NCBI GenBank assembly: GCA_002707025.1
Contig: PALG01000033.1
Location: 124,001 to 188,000 of the forward strand
Source: Flavobacteriaceae bacterium
GTDB taxonomy: Bacteria > Bacteroidota > Bacteroidia > Flavobacteriales > Flavobacteriaceae
DNA length: 64,000 nt
Direction of reading: 5' to 3'
The notes under the pieces are model-generated. The model ran no database searches. It was not told the DNA's origin and was given only the letters and a program-made list of their open reading frames with translations. Position numbers and translations under genes: made by a program. Of the stretch, positions 16,774 to 25,043 are shown in pieces (positions within the stretch are counted from its first letter, which is position 1; each line of letters starts with the position of its first letter).

Positions 16774-18240
16774 TTATTCTGGGATTAACCACCAAAAAGG
16801 TTTCATTTTTGCTTTGTAAATAAAGGCGTAATGCAGTGCCAGTTTTAGCCAATGTCCCGCTAAACCTATTTCTCCAAAGGTTTTTCCTAATTTCCTTCCT
16901 TGAGTATTTGGATATTTATGATAATCTGGAACAATTGGGTAGGTGGTTATACTTATCCCGCTACCTTGTGTCATTCCATAACCAGAGGAGGCAATACAGG
17001 CAGCTCCCATATTTCCCATTGAACCTTTGTGATGTAATGATTCTCTACCTTTTTTAATGGAATCTATTATATTATCTGCAACTAATTTTGCAGTTATCCC
17101 AGAAGGCATTCCTGTTCTAGGTGGTGAAGGGTAAATTTCGGTTCCATTTTTGTTTTGTCTAGGTTTAGAAATACTATGTGGCGGGGCAAAGGCAATCCCT
17201 GGTGCAAAGATGTTTTTGTAATTAGGGTTTTGATAGGTTTCTGGCCAATCTTGCACACTCCATTCCTCATAAGGTTTTTGAGTGTAATTAGCATCTACTA
17301 TCATAAAACCTTTAAATAGTTTTTCTGTAATATCATTATTATTTTTATCAAAGGCTTTAAATCCATGGCCAGAAAAAGAAGGGATTAACATAGCAAAATC
17401 AAAAGTTTCATTTTTTATCTCTCCTTCAAGATTTTCATAGTGTGCGATTCCCTCTTCTATTTTGTTTACTCCAGCACCTAATATCCATTTAATTCCTCTG
17501 TCTTCAAAAATCATTTCTACCATTTCACTTGATTTCATCGTCATACTTCCATAGCTCATTAACATCCCGTCCATTCCAAAATCACCTAATTTATATTCGT
17601 TGGATATCCATGTAATTTGAGCTTTATCTCTTACTTTATGCCTTCGTAATTCTTGTTCTACATTTAAAATATATTCAAAAGCTGCACCTTGACAAGTAGC
17701 TTTTGCGTGACCTGTGCCAATGAGTATCTTAGCTTTTTTTCCTTCTTTCATTTCTTTAATTAAATTCTCTAGACCTTTCCAAGCGTGATTCGCATGTGTA
17801 TAAGTGCAGACAGAATAAGTTTTGTTTGTTCCAGGCTGCAAACCTTGTGTGGCTTCAAAATTTAGTTTAGGTCCAGTTGCATTAATTAAATAGTCGTAAG
17901 TAACTTTTTCTTGTCCTCCCTTTTTTTTACCAGTATTATATTCAATTAAAACAAAGGGCTGGGTTGTTTTTACATCACCTTCAGGATGGAAAGTAATGGC
18001 TTTTGCTTGTTTATAAGTGATTCCTTTTTTTTTGTACAAGGGTGCCAATGGGAAGAGAATTTTTTTTGATTTCATTCTTCCAATACCCACCCATATATTG
18101 GATGGAATCCATTGATAGTTACTGTTTGGAGAAACAACAACAACTTCGTGTTCTTTTGAAAGCTTTCTGCGTAGATGAGTAGCTGCTACATGACCAGAAA
18201 TTCCAGCACCTAAAACGACTATTTTTGACATTTTTGACAT
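16774..18240 (-). CDS. Sulfide:quinone oxidoreductase-like FAD flavoprotein
   Basis: A 488-residue NAD(P)/FAD-dependent oxidoreductase. The N-terminal dinucleotide fold VVLGAGISGHVAATHLRRKL (8-27) binds FAD; ATGPKLNF (121-128) is the second FAD segment. Cysteines at C145 (SVCTY), C183 (ATCQGAAFEY) and C415 (AACIASSG) could supply the redox pair plus third Cys of SQR enzymes. The C-terminus (HYAFIYKAKMKPFWWLIPE) is an amphipathic membrane anchor as in SQR. It should oxidise sulfide (or another sulfur donor) and reduce menaquinone. It is a different subtype from the flavoprotein at 23102-24364. It stands in the more AT-rich part of the sulfur block, downstream of cydAB but with its own operator. 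Confidence 0.8.
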   Translation of the reverse strand: MSKMSKIVVLGAGISGHVAATHLRRKLSKEHEVVVVSPNSNYQWIPSNIWVGIGRMKSKKILFPLAPLYKKKGITYKQAKAITFHPEGDVKTTQPFVLIEYNTGKKKGGQEKVTYDYLINATGPKLNFEATQGLQPGTNKTYSVCTYTHANHAWKGLENLIKEMKEGKKAKILIGTGHAKATCQGAAFEYILNVEQELRRHKVRDKAQITWISNEYKLGDFGMDGMLMSYGSMTMKSSEMVEMIFEDRGIKWILGAGVNKIEEGIAHYENLEGEIKNETFDFAMLIPSFSGHGFKAFDKNNNDITEKLFKGFMIVDANYTQKPYEEWSVQDWPETYQNPNYKNIFAPGIAFAPPHSISKPRQNKNGTEIYPSPPRTGMPSGITAKLVADNIIDSIKKGRESLHHKGSMGNMGAACIASSGYGMTQGSGISITTYPIVPDYHKYPNTQGRKLGKTFGEIGLAGHWLKLALHYAFIYKAKMKPFWWLIPE

Positions 18241-18252
18241 TATTATTTACAG

Positions 18253-18296
18253 TAAAGTTGTTATAATAAAATCAAATATAAAGTAACCTATGTTAC
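18253..18296 (-). promoter_or_regulatory. Crp/Fnr-type operator of SQR-like gene
   Basis: A perfect palindrome GTAAC-ctat-GTTAC (18283-18296) stands 43 bases upstream of the start codon. At the 36.5-bp offset seen at the other promoters there is a weak -7 element, CAACTTTA (minus strand 18260-18253). A perfect TATATTTG also exists closer (18280-18273), but at an offset of only 16.5 bp, where a bound protein would more likely block than activate. Which one is used is undecided. Confidence 0.65.
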
Positions 18297-18307
18297 ATAT
18301 TATGAGC

Positions 18308-19345
18308 TTAATAACTAGTGTCGTCTAACTTGACTTTACCATTAAATGTTTTATACAGAAAGAAAAAGTAAAATGCTAAAAGGGGTGCGCCAATAGCTAC
18401 AATAGTAAGCATGATTCCTAGAGATTTCTGTGAAGATGCTGCGTTGTATATTGTTACACTATAGCCTGGGTTAATAGTAGAGGGTAGTAATACAGGGTAT
18501 AACTGAAATGCTACCAACATTAATAAAAACGCCATTATTAAGGAGGAAAATATTAAGGCGAAAGAATATTTCTTTTTAGACACCAACCTTGGTACGTTTG
18601 CAATGGCTAAAAACGCCAATATAGGTAATATAAAAAACACAGGATTTTCTTTAAACTTATCTGTAACCCCGTGTAGAAATGTTAGGGTGTATAAAGATGT
18701 AATAGCAAAACTTATAATAAAAAAGATCATTCCTTTTCTCAATAAAAAAGATAGCCGCTCGTGTAGTTTGCCCTCGGTTTTTAATAACAAAAAAATAGCT
18801 CCTTGCGTCATAAATATGGATAGCGTTGTACATCCAACCATAAGTGAGTAAGTGTTCAAAAATGAAAAAAATACTCCCCCCTTGTAAACAAAATCTTCGT
18901 GTATTTCAAAACCTTGCAGTACATTTCCCAAAACCACCCCAAGTAAAAAAGCAATCAATGTATTTGATACAAAGTAGATGATATCCCAGGTTTTTCGCCA
19001 CCATTTCATTTTTTCAGAACTCCTGAATTTTATCGCAGCAGAACGCAGTACCAAAAGCATTAAAAACAGCATAAATGGGATATACATAGCAGATAACATG
19101 GTAGCATACATCACCGGGAACCCAGCAAATAATGCCCCTCCACCAATAATTAGCCAGACTTGATTTGCGTCCCAAAGTGGACCAATGGCATTAATTGCAA
19201 TGCGCCTGCTAAGATCTTTTCTCAAAAACAAATGCCAAGCTCCTGCACCATAATCAAAGCCTTCTAAAATAGCATAGCCGGAAAATAAAAGTCCTACAAC
19301 TAAATACCACAATGTAGGATAATCTATACCTAAAAATGTTTCCAT
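18308..19345 (-). CDS. cydB: Cytochrome bd ubiquinol/menaquinol oxidase subunit II
   Basis: A 345-residue polytopic membrane protein, the partner of CydA in bd-type oxidase. It has the family motifs LEGFDYGAGAWHLFLRK near residues 27-43 and GPLWDANQVWLI (about 55-66). It has eight or nine membrane helices. CydB stabilises the haem-bearing subunit. It lies 10 bases after cydA in one operon. The small CydX subunit is not visible between the genes or downstream. Confidence 0.95.
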   Translation of the reverse strand: METFLGIDYPTLWYLVVGLLFSGYAILEGFDYGAGAWHLFLRKDLSRRIAINAIGPLWDANQVWLIIGGGALFAGFPVMYATMLSAMYIPFMLFLMLLVLRSAAIKFRSSEKMKWWRKTWDIIYFVSNTLIAFLLGVVLGNVLQGFEIHEDFVYKGGVFFSFLNTYSLMVGCTTLSIFMTQGAIFLLLKTEGKLHERLSFLLRKGMIFFIISFAITSLYTLTFLHGVTDKFKENPVFFILPILAFLAIANVPRLVSKKKYSFALIFSSLIMAFLLMLVAFQLYPVLLPSTINPGYSVTIYNAASSQKSLGIMLTIVAIGAPLLAFYFFFLYKTFNGKVKLDDTSY

Positions 19346-19355
19346 GACTTTGCTT

Positions 19356-20711
19356 TTATGTATATTTTAAAAATTCTTCTGGGTTTTCGGCTTCTTCGTA
19401 CGGCCCATGTTTGATTTTTTTATTGAGTGAATACATAAACAATAAAAATAATATGGAGTATATCACGAAAAACAGTATTAAAGAGAATAGTATCTGGTTT
19501 GATGATACTTCTTGTGAGAATGCTTCATTTGTTTTTAAGTGCCCATAAACTACCCAAGGTTGTCTTCCCATTTCTGCGGTAAACCAACCTACCTGATTTG
19601 CTATTTGAGGTAATAATACTGAAAAAGCAAAGATCTTAAGTAACCATTTCTTTTCAAATAACTTGCTCCTCAACCACAAATAAGTAGCATATAATGTGAG
19701 CCCAATTAAAAACATTCCAATAAAAATCATGATATGATAAAGCTGAAAAACCGCATTGACTTGCGTAGGGATTTCATCATTAGGGAAGGCATTTAAACCG
19801 ATGATAGGTTCATTAAAATCTTGGTGAACTAAGAATGATAAGCCGCCAGGAATACCAATACCAGTTACTTCTTGAGTATCATTATTTACCCAACCCATTA
19901 AATATAAATCTGCTGCAGAGGATTTATTATAGTGTCCTTCCATTGCTGCCAATTTTGCGGGCTGATTTACAGCAACACCGTCTGCAGAGCTATGCCCCGA
20001 AATTAATTGTGTTAATGAAATAACAGTAGCTACTACCAATGCAATTTTAAACGCCTTCTTTGAAATAGTAACATATCTTCCTTTCAACAAGTAGTAAGCG
20101 TGTACGCTAAGTATTAAAAAAGCCCCTGCTAAAAAAGCTCCCTGCCATACGTGAATAATTCTATCTACACTAGAAGGATTGAAAAGCATGGCCCAAAAAT
20201 CGGTGACTTCTGCTCTAGCTTCTAATCCTTCACCAACAATATGATAACCTGCTGGAGTTTGTTGCCAGCTGTTAGCAACCACAATCCAAACTGCTGAGAA
20301 CATAGAACCAAAAAATACGCCTATTGTAGATATAAAGTGCACCTTCGGGGAAACCCGATTCCACCCAAAAAGCAATATGCCTAAAAAGGTACTTTCTAAC
20401 CCAAAGGCAAATAACCCTTCAGCCGCTAGCGCGCTTCCAAAAATATCCCCAACGTACTTTGAATAAACCGACCAGTTTGTACCAAATTCAAATTCCATGA
20501 TGATCCCGGTTGCTACACCAATACCAAAGGTGATGGCAAAGATTTTAAGCCAAAAACGAGTTAAAATTTCATATTCTTTTTTTCCAGTTTTAAGATATAA
20601 TCCTTCAAAAATGGCCATAATTAGCCCGATACCAATGCTTAAAGGGGGATAGATATAATGAAAGGCTACAGTAAATGCAAATTGAATTCTGGCTAAGATT
20701 TCGGTATCCAT
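19356..20711 (-). CDS. cydA: Cytochrome bd quinol oxidase subunit I
   Basis: The catalytic, haem b558/b595/d-bearing subunit, which reduces O2 with quinol electrons at high affinity. It is 451 residues with about nine membrane helices. The conserved residues are visible: ARIQFAFTVAFHYIYPPLS (His18, haem ligand region), the GHSSADGVAVNQPAKLAAMEGH loop with K/E quinol-site residues (about 238-259), and the GWFTAEMGRQPWVVYG motif with the Met haem ligand. It is shorter than the 522-residue E. coli protein, so the Q-loop is of the short type. bd oxidases resist sulfide, which fits the neighbouring sulfide oxidation genes. Confidence 0.96.
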   Translation of the reverse strand: MDTEILARIQFAFTVAFHYIYPPLSIGIGLIMAIFEGLYLKTGKKEYEILTRFWLKIFAITFGIGVATGIIMEFEFGTNWSVYSKYVGDIFGSALAAEGLFAFGLESTFLGILLFGWNRVSPKVHFISTIGVFFGSMFSAVWIVVANSWQQTPAGYHIVGEGLEARAEVTDFWAMLFNPSSVDRIIHVWQGAFLAGAFLILSVHAYYLLKGRYVTISKKAFKIALVVATVISLTQLISGHSSADGVAVNQPAKLAAMEGHYNKSSAADLYLMGWVNNDTQEVTGIGIPGGLSFLVHQDFNEPIIGLNAFPNDEIPTQVNAVFQLYHIMIFIGMFLIGLTLYATYLWLRSKLFEKKWLLKIFAFSVLLPQIANQVGWFTAEMGRQPWVVYGHLKTNEAFSQEVSSNQILFSLILFFVIYSILFLLFMYSLNKKIKHGPYEEAENPEEFLKYT

Positions 20712-20727
20712 CAGATAGATTTTATAA

Positions 20728-20771
20728 CAAAAATAAGCTTTGTTTAACTAGTTTTATGTAACTAAAATTAC
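20728..20771 (-). promoter_or_regulatory. Crp/Fnr-type operator and -7 element of cydAB
   Basis: A near-perfect palindrome GTAAC-taaa-ATTAC (one mismatch, 20758-20771). Its centre is exactly 36.5 bp from the G of a perfect -7 element TATTTTTG (minus strand 20735-20728), itself 17 bases before the cydA ATG. Geometry matches class II activation. Confidence 0.75.
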
Positions 20772-20802
20772 TTAAAGGAATTTTAATGGAACTACTTATA
20801 AA

Positions 20803-20836
20803 AAACCAGTTATAAAGGAGTTTGTGTAACTGGTTT
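20803..20836 (-). terminator. Terminator after persulfide dioxygenase-rhodanese gene 1
   Basis: A 10-bp perfect stem (20803-20812 with 20827-20836) followed on the minus strand by a T-run. It insulates the dioxygenase gene from cydA. Confidence 0.8.
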
Positions 20837-20857
20837 AAAACTTTTTAAAAAGAAGTC

Positions 20858-22201
20858 TTATTTAAAATTTGAGATATCATCGCTTAAATCGAAAACTTTA
20901 ACATCTTTTTTTAGTTTAGAAATGATACTACTACCTGCTGCACTACGGTATCCTCCTGCGCAATGGACAACGATAGGTTTTTTAGTAGGGATTTCTGCTT
21001 CAGAATTTCTTAATTCATTTAAAGGAATAGTAATGGCATTATCAAAAATGTCTCCTTCTTCAACTTCACTTTTATTCCTAATATCTATAATCGTATAGTT
21101 TTCAGGATTATTTTGAAAGTCTTTTAAATTTAGTTTTTCCGTTCTTTCAAGTGTTGCATTACCCAAAGTTAGGAGTCCTTTTAGCTGCGTTTCATAACCA
21201 ATTTTAGCAATTCTATGGAGAATATTTTCTTTGTCTTTAACTGACTTTAATACCACATAAAACACTTCTTCAGGTTCAACAATAGAACCTAACCAAGTTT
21301 CTAGTTTATCATTTTCAGATTGAGCCATGATATTAATACTGCCTTGAAGGTGATTTTTTTTGAAGTCTTCCTGCTCTCTTACGTCAATGATTAACGACTC
21401 TTTGTAGTTAAATTCTTCAACTTCAAAATGAAAATTTGGATCCGCAATACCTTTTTCAAAATTTGGCGCACCAGTTTTGTTTATATCTACATTATAGCCA
21501 AAGTAAGAAGGAATAAAGGGTTGATCTGCTAAAATATGATTGACAAATTCTTCTTCAGAAAGTTTTTTGAAAGCCCAGTTTTCTCTTCGCTCTCTGCCTA
21601 AAGTACTGGAGGAATCTGAACTCATATTTTTACCACAAAGAGATCCAGCACCGTGAGCTGGATAAACTATAGTTTTGTCTGGCAAATCGTTAAATTTTGT
21701 TTGCATGGTATGGTACATGTTCTTAGCTAATTCTTCGCGTTTTGCTTTCATGTTGCCTGCCTTTTCACGTAAGTCGGGTCTACCAACGTCTCCTATAAAT
21801 AATGTGTCCCCGGAGAACATAGCGTAATTTTCGTTTTCGTCTTCTGCAATAATAGTGATACTATCTGGAGAATGCCCTGGGGTGTTTATAGCTTGTAAAG
21901 CTACATTGCCCATTTTAAAAGTATCCCCATCATCAAAAGTATTGTGCGGATAATTTGCACCAACTAACTTACTAACAAAAATTGTTGCACCCGTTTCTTT
22001 ATGAATTTGTAAGTGGCTACTTACAAAATCTGCATGTGGATGAGTTTCAAAAACAGCAATAATTTTTGCATGTTCTTTTTCAGCAAGTTCATAATAAGGT
22101 TTTGGATTTCTAGAAGGATCTACAATTGCCATTTCTCCATCACTTATAATGGCATACGAGTAATGAGCTAGTGGTTTATCTTCAAATTGTATTATATTCA
22201 T
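20858..22201 (-). CDS. MBL-fold persulfide dioxygenase fused to two rhodanese domains (copy 1)
   Basis: A 447-residue fusion. The N-terminal metallo-beta-lactamase domain has ETHE1-type iron ligands H54 and H56 (THPHADF, with D58), H110 (TPGH), D132 (SGDTLF) and H183 (PAHGAGSLCG), consistent with persulfide dioxygenase, which oxidises glutathione or other low-molecular-weight persulfide to sulfite. Two rhodanese domains follow. The first (about 265-345) lacks the catalytic Cys; the second (about 360-447) has the active loop CAGGYRS with Cys414. It is more diverged and AT-rich than the two copies at 27.5-30.4 kb. It lies 79 bases after peroxiredoxin 1, separated by that gene's terminator. Confidence 0.88.
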   Translation of the reverse strand: MNIIQFEDKPLAHYSYAIISDGEMAIVDPSRNPKPYYELAEKEHAKIIAVFETHPHADFVSSHLQIHKETGATIFVSKLVGANYPHNTFDDGDTFKMGNVALQAINTPGHSPDSITIIAEDENENYAMFSGDTLFIGDVGRPDLREKAGNMKAKREELAKNMYHTMQTKFNDLPDKTIVYPAHGAGSLCGKNMSSDSSSTLGRERRENWAFKKLSEEEFVNHILADQPFIPSYFGYNVDINKTGAPNFEKGIADPNFHFEVEEFNYKESLIIDVREQEDFKKNHLQGSINIMAQSENDKLETWLGSIVEPEEVFYVVLKSVKDKENILHRIAKIGYETQLKGLLTLGNATLERTEKLNLKDFQNNPENYTIIDIRNKSEVEEGDIFDNAITIPLNELRNSEAEIPTKKPIVVHCAGGYRSAAGSSIISKLKKDVKVFDLSDDISNFK

Positions 22202-22230
22202 AACTATTGTTTTTTTAGTTGTAATAAGAT

Positions 22231-22271
22231 AAAAACATCGGTCTTTATTTATAGTAAAGACCGATGTTTTT
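22231..22271 (-). terminator. Terminator after peroxiredoxin 1
   Basis: A perfect 17-bp inverted repeat (22231-22247 with 22255-22271), 7-nt loop and A/T-runs on both flanks. It begins 9 bases after the peroxiredoxin stop. Confidence 0.9.
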
Positions 22272-22280
22272 AAGAGAACT

Positions 22281-22934
22281 TTACAAGTTTTTCTTGGCTA
22301 AATACCAATCTACTTTTTCGAGAGAATCATCATTAATTCTTTCGTTAAGCTCATCTAATGTTTTTGGAGGTCCTAAAATTACCTTATCTCCATTTTTCCA
22401 GTCTAGAGGCATTGCTACTTTGTACTTATCTGAAGTTTGAAGTGCTTCTAAAGCTCTAAGAATTTCATCCATATTGCGGCCTACATTTAATGGGTAATAC
22501 ATAATAAGGCGTATTTTTTTACTTGGATCTATAAAAAATACGGCACGTACCGCTGCGGTTTCACTTTCGTTAGGTTGTAGCATACCATAAAGTTTAGCTA
22601 CTTTCATATCTAAGTCTGCAATAATGGGGAAATCAAAATATACACCGGTGTTTTGTCTAACATTTTGCACCCAACCTAAATGTGCATGAATACTGTCTAT
22701 GCTTAACCCTATAAGTTCAGTATTTAAAGCATCAAATTCTGCTTTTCTGGTTGCAAAACCGCTCATCTCTGTGGTGCAAACAGGAGTGAAATCTGCAGGA
22801 TGAGAAAACATAACTACCCATTTATCTTTTGCAAAATCTGAAAGCTTAATTTTCCCTTTAGTGGTTACTGCTTCGAAATCCGGTGCTTGATCACCAATTC
22901 TAGGCATTGTATTTACTGTTGTGTTTGTTTCCAT
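22281..22934 (-). CDS. Prx6-type 1-Cys peroxiredoxin (copy 1)
   Basis: A 217-residue thiol peroxidase. The peroxidatic Cys53 lies in FSHPADFTPVCTTE, and no other Cys is present, so it is a 1-Cys enzyme of the Prx6 group that reduces peroxides and possibly persulfides with an external thiol. The long C-terminal arm (VGRNMDEILRALEALQ ...) is typical. By hand alignment it differs at about 19 of 208 positions from the second copy at 26755-27414, while codon choices differ widely. It has its own operator and terminator, so it is a single-gene unit. Confidence 0.93.
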   Translation of the reverse strand: METNTTVNTMPRIGDQAPDFEAVTTKGKIKLSDFAKDKWVVMFSHPADFTPVCTTEMSGFATRKAEFDALNTELIGLSIDSIHAHLGWVQNVRQNTGVYFDFPIIADLDMKVAKLYGMLQPNESETAAVRAVFFIDPSKKIRLIMYYPLNVGRNMDEILRALEALQTSDKYKVAMPLDWKNGDKVILGPPKTLDELNERINDDSLEKVDWYLAKKNL

Positions 22935-22957
22935 AAATATATTTTTAAATTATGAAT

Positions 22958-23001
22958 CAAAGTTAAATCAATAGAAAATATCTATTTGAAACATTTGTTA
23001 C
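22958..23001 (-). promoter_or_regulatory. Crp/Fnr-type operator and -7 element of peroxiredoxin 1
   Basis: A near-perfect palindrome GAAAC-attt-GTTAC (one mismatch, 22988-23001) is centred exactly 36.5 bp from the G of a perfect -7 element TAACTTTG (minus strand 22965-22958). The ATG lies 23 bases downstream of that element. Confidence 0.75.
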
Positions 23002-23031
23002 ACAAGATGAAAATTTAACGAGTATTTAAAT

Positions 23032-23061
23032 AAAAAAGGACGTAGTACCACGTCCTTTTTT
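23032..23061 (-). terminator. Terminator after type II SQR gene
   Basis: A 12-bp perfect stem (23032-23043 with 23050-23061) and 6-nt loop, flanked by A/T-runs, begins 40 bases after the stop of the SQR gene. Confidence 0.88.
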
Positions 23062-23101
23062 AACTAGCTAAAAACTAAAGAATAGTGATTTACTATTCCA
23101 A

Positions 23102-24364
23102 TTACACATTTTTCCCTTTCAGCATCTTGTTCCAATACAAGTTGGGGAGCATGTATTTTTTCAGCATCCATAAACGCCAATGTTCCTTAGCACTATTGAA
23201 TACCAACATCTGTTTCAGTTTAGGATCGGGGGTAAAATTGTTTTGATAATCAAACTCGGCCAAGACCATTTTTCCATAGCCTGTTACCAAAGGACAAGAA
23301 GAATAACCATTATAATTGTGGTTGGTAGCCTGCTGATTGTTTTTCAGTAATAAAAGATTTTCTACAACTACGGGTACTTGCTTTCGAATCGCGGCACCCG
23401 TTTTGGCAGTGGGAAGGGCAGCCACATCGCCAAGTCCGAAGATATTGGCGTATGTATTATGTTGCATGGAATGATGGTCAACATCTAGCCAGCCCGCATC
23501 ATTCACCAAAACAGAATCCCTTATAAATTTGGGGGCTGCTTGGGGTGGTGCGATGTGTAGCATATCGAATGGGATTTCGATATCCACATCTCCAGTCATC
23601 TTTTCTCCCAATTCATTTCCTTCATTAATGACACAACGATTTTCCTCTGGAGCAGTGTGGTTAAAATGGGCAATTTTATTGTCAACATCTATGCGATAAG
23701 GAGCGTAGAATGGTTTAAAGTGAATTCCGTAGCGGTCTATTACCTTCATGAGTGTTTCCTTGACAGGTTTTACGCCAAAAATTACACTCCCAGGCGTGGC
23801 AAAAATCACATTGGTTTTGTCTTGTAGGCCATTTTTTCGGAAATAATCAGCGGCTAAATACGCAATTTTTTGAGGAGCACCACCACACTTTATGGGAGTA
23901 GTAGGCTGCGTAAACAAGGCATTCCCTCCCTTAAAATTTTTAAGGGTTTCCCAAGTATGTTCTGGATTGATATAATTACTGCAGGCAATCCCTTTTTCGA
24001 AAGCTTCAGGCAGTCCTTCAATAAGGGACGGTTCCATAACGAGCCCTGGAGCGACCACCAAGAAATCGTAAGTAATCGATCCATTTTCCTTAGTGCTTAC
24101 GGCATTGTTTTCAGGATCAAAACCAGTAGCATAATCCTTTATCCAATCCACTCCTTTGGGCATGACCTCGGCCATGGGTTTGGCCGTTTTTTTATAGTCG
24201 TAGGTTCCCGCACCCACTAGTGTCCAGGCCGGTTGGTAATAGTGGGTGTTGGCAGGTTCTATAATGGCGATGCTTATATTTTTATTTTTTGCTAGCAACT
24301 GTGCTGCGGTCATGATACCAGCAGTGCCTCCGCCAATAATCAGAATCTCATATTGTGATTTCAT
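23102..24364 (-). CDS. sqr: Sulfide:quinone oxidoreductase, type II (SQOR-like)
   Basis: A 420-residue membrane-attached flavoprotein that oxidises sulfide to sulfane sulfur and passes electrons to quinone. FAD motif ILIIGGGTAGIMTAAQLL (7-24). The redox cysteines of the mitochondrial-type enzyme are present as C160 (TPIKCGGAPQKIAYL) and C357 (YSSCPLVTGYGK), both in the conserved sequence context, plus the FAD segment FGLGDVAALPTAKTGAAIRKQ. The C-terminal helices (KEHWRLWMLKKYMLPNLYWNKM) form the membrane anchor. Type II enzymes hand sulfur to an acceptor such as glutathione or sulfite, which suits the dioxygenase-rhodanese neighbours. It has its own Crp/Fnr-type operator. Confidence 0.93.
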   Translation of the reverse strand: MKSQYEILIIGGGTAGIMTAAQLLAKNKNISIAIIEPANTHYYQPAWTLVGAGTYDYKKTAKPMAEVMPKGVDWIKDYATGFDPENNAVSTKENGSITYDFLVVAPGLVMEPSLIEGLPEAFEKGIACSNYINPEHTWETLKNFKGGNALFTQPTTPIKCGGAPQKIAYLAADYFRKNGLQDKTNVIFATPGSVIFGVKPVKETLMKVIDRYGIHFKPFYAPYRIDVDNKIAHFNHTAPEENRCVINEGNELGEKMTGDVDIEIPFDMLHIAPPQAAPKFIRDSVLVNDAGWLDVDHHSMQHNTYANIFGLGDVAALPTAKTGAAIRKQVPVVVENLLLLKNNQQATNHNYNGYSSCPLVTGYGKMVLAEFDYQNNFTPDPKLKQMLVFNSAKEHWRLWMLKKYMLPNLYWNKMLKGKNV

Positions 24365-24387
24365 CGGTTAAAATTTTGTTGATTTCT

Positions 24388-24431
24388 GAAAAATAGGGAG
24401 TCTTTTTTGTAAATATTGTAACAATTGTTAC
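24388..24431 (-). promoter_or_regulatory. Crp/Fnr-type operator and -7 element of sqr
   Basis: The best box in the window: a perfect 16-bp palindrome TGTAAC-aatt-GTTACA (24417-24432). The core centre is exactly 36.5 bp from the last base of TATTTTTC (minus strand 24395-24388), which matches TAnnTTTG at all but that last base. The pattern also fits the TGTA-N8-TACA consensus known for the Crp-family protein NtcA. Confidence 0.75.
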
Positions 24432-24445
24432 ATAATCCGTAAAAG

Positions 24446-25027
24446 CTACTTTTTTAACAGCTTCAGAAATAGCTCTTTACCGGCTCTGGGAGGAATCGAA
24501 TTGTAAGCCCGTTCTAAGAGGTCTATTTTAAATAAAGGGGAAAAATAGGAATCGTATTCCTGAAGGCTTCCGCCGAAAGGAGGCCCTTCTTCCGTAAGGG
24601 GGAAATCAAATAGCAGCCCCACCAGTTTCCCATTGGGTTGAAGGAGCTGATGCATTTTTTCGGCATAGGCCTTCCGAAGGGAAGGATGTAAAGCACAAAA
24701 AAAGGTTTGTTCGATGATGAGGTCGAAAGATCCTTCAAAATCAAAGAAATTTTGATGTATCAATTGCTCTTTTGGAAAGGAAGGCATTCTTTTTTGGATA
24801 TTGGAAAGCGCCGTTTCGGAAAGATCTAATACAAAAACATTCTGAAACCCCTTTTCAAAGAGGTACTGGGCTTCGTAGGAGTTTCCCCCTCCGGGAATTA
24901 AAATCTGTAGAGAGCGATCTTCCAACTGATCGAAATAGGTTTTTAAAGGGGTAGAAATATGCCCAATATCCCAGCCTGTGGTGCCATTTTTATAGCGGTT
25001 GTCCCAATAGGTTTCATCAAATTCCAT
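24446..25027 (-). CDS. TPMT-family S-adenosylmethionine-dependent thiol methyltransferase
   Basis: A 193-residue class I methyltransferase. Start motif YWDNRYKNGTTGWDIG (7-22) is typical of the thiopurine methyltransferase family, followed by the SAM-binding glycine loop LIPGGGNSYEAQYL (43-56) and VLDLSETAL. Family members methylate thiols, and some methylate hydrogen sulfide or methanethiol. It is last in a run with the cytochrome c lipoprotein (16-base gap), which with the sulfur context suggests methylation of excess sulfide or thiol. Substrate is inference. Confidence 0.85.
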   Translation of the reverse strand: MEFDETYWDNRYKNGTTGWDIGHISTPLKTYFDQLEDRSLQILIPGGGNSYEAQYLFEKGFQNVFVLDLSETALSNIQKRMPSFPKEQLIHQNFFDFEGSFDLIIEQTFFCALHPSLRKAYAEKMHQLLQPNGKLVGLLFDFPLTEEGPPFGGSLQEYDSYFSPLFKIDLLERAYNSIPPRAGKELFLKLLKK

Positions 25028-25043
25028 GGACTAAAACTACGGC

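Noticed and set aside
18273-18280. Perfect TATATTTG as the main promoter of the SQR-type gene
   Set aside because: Its offset to the operator (16.5 bp) differs from all other sites; it is kept as an alternative rather than the main call.
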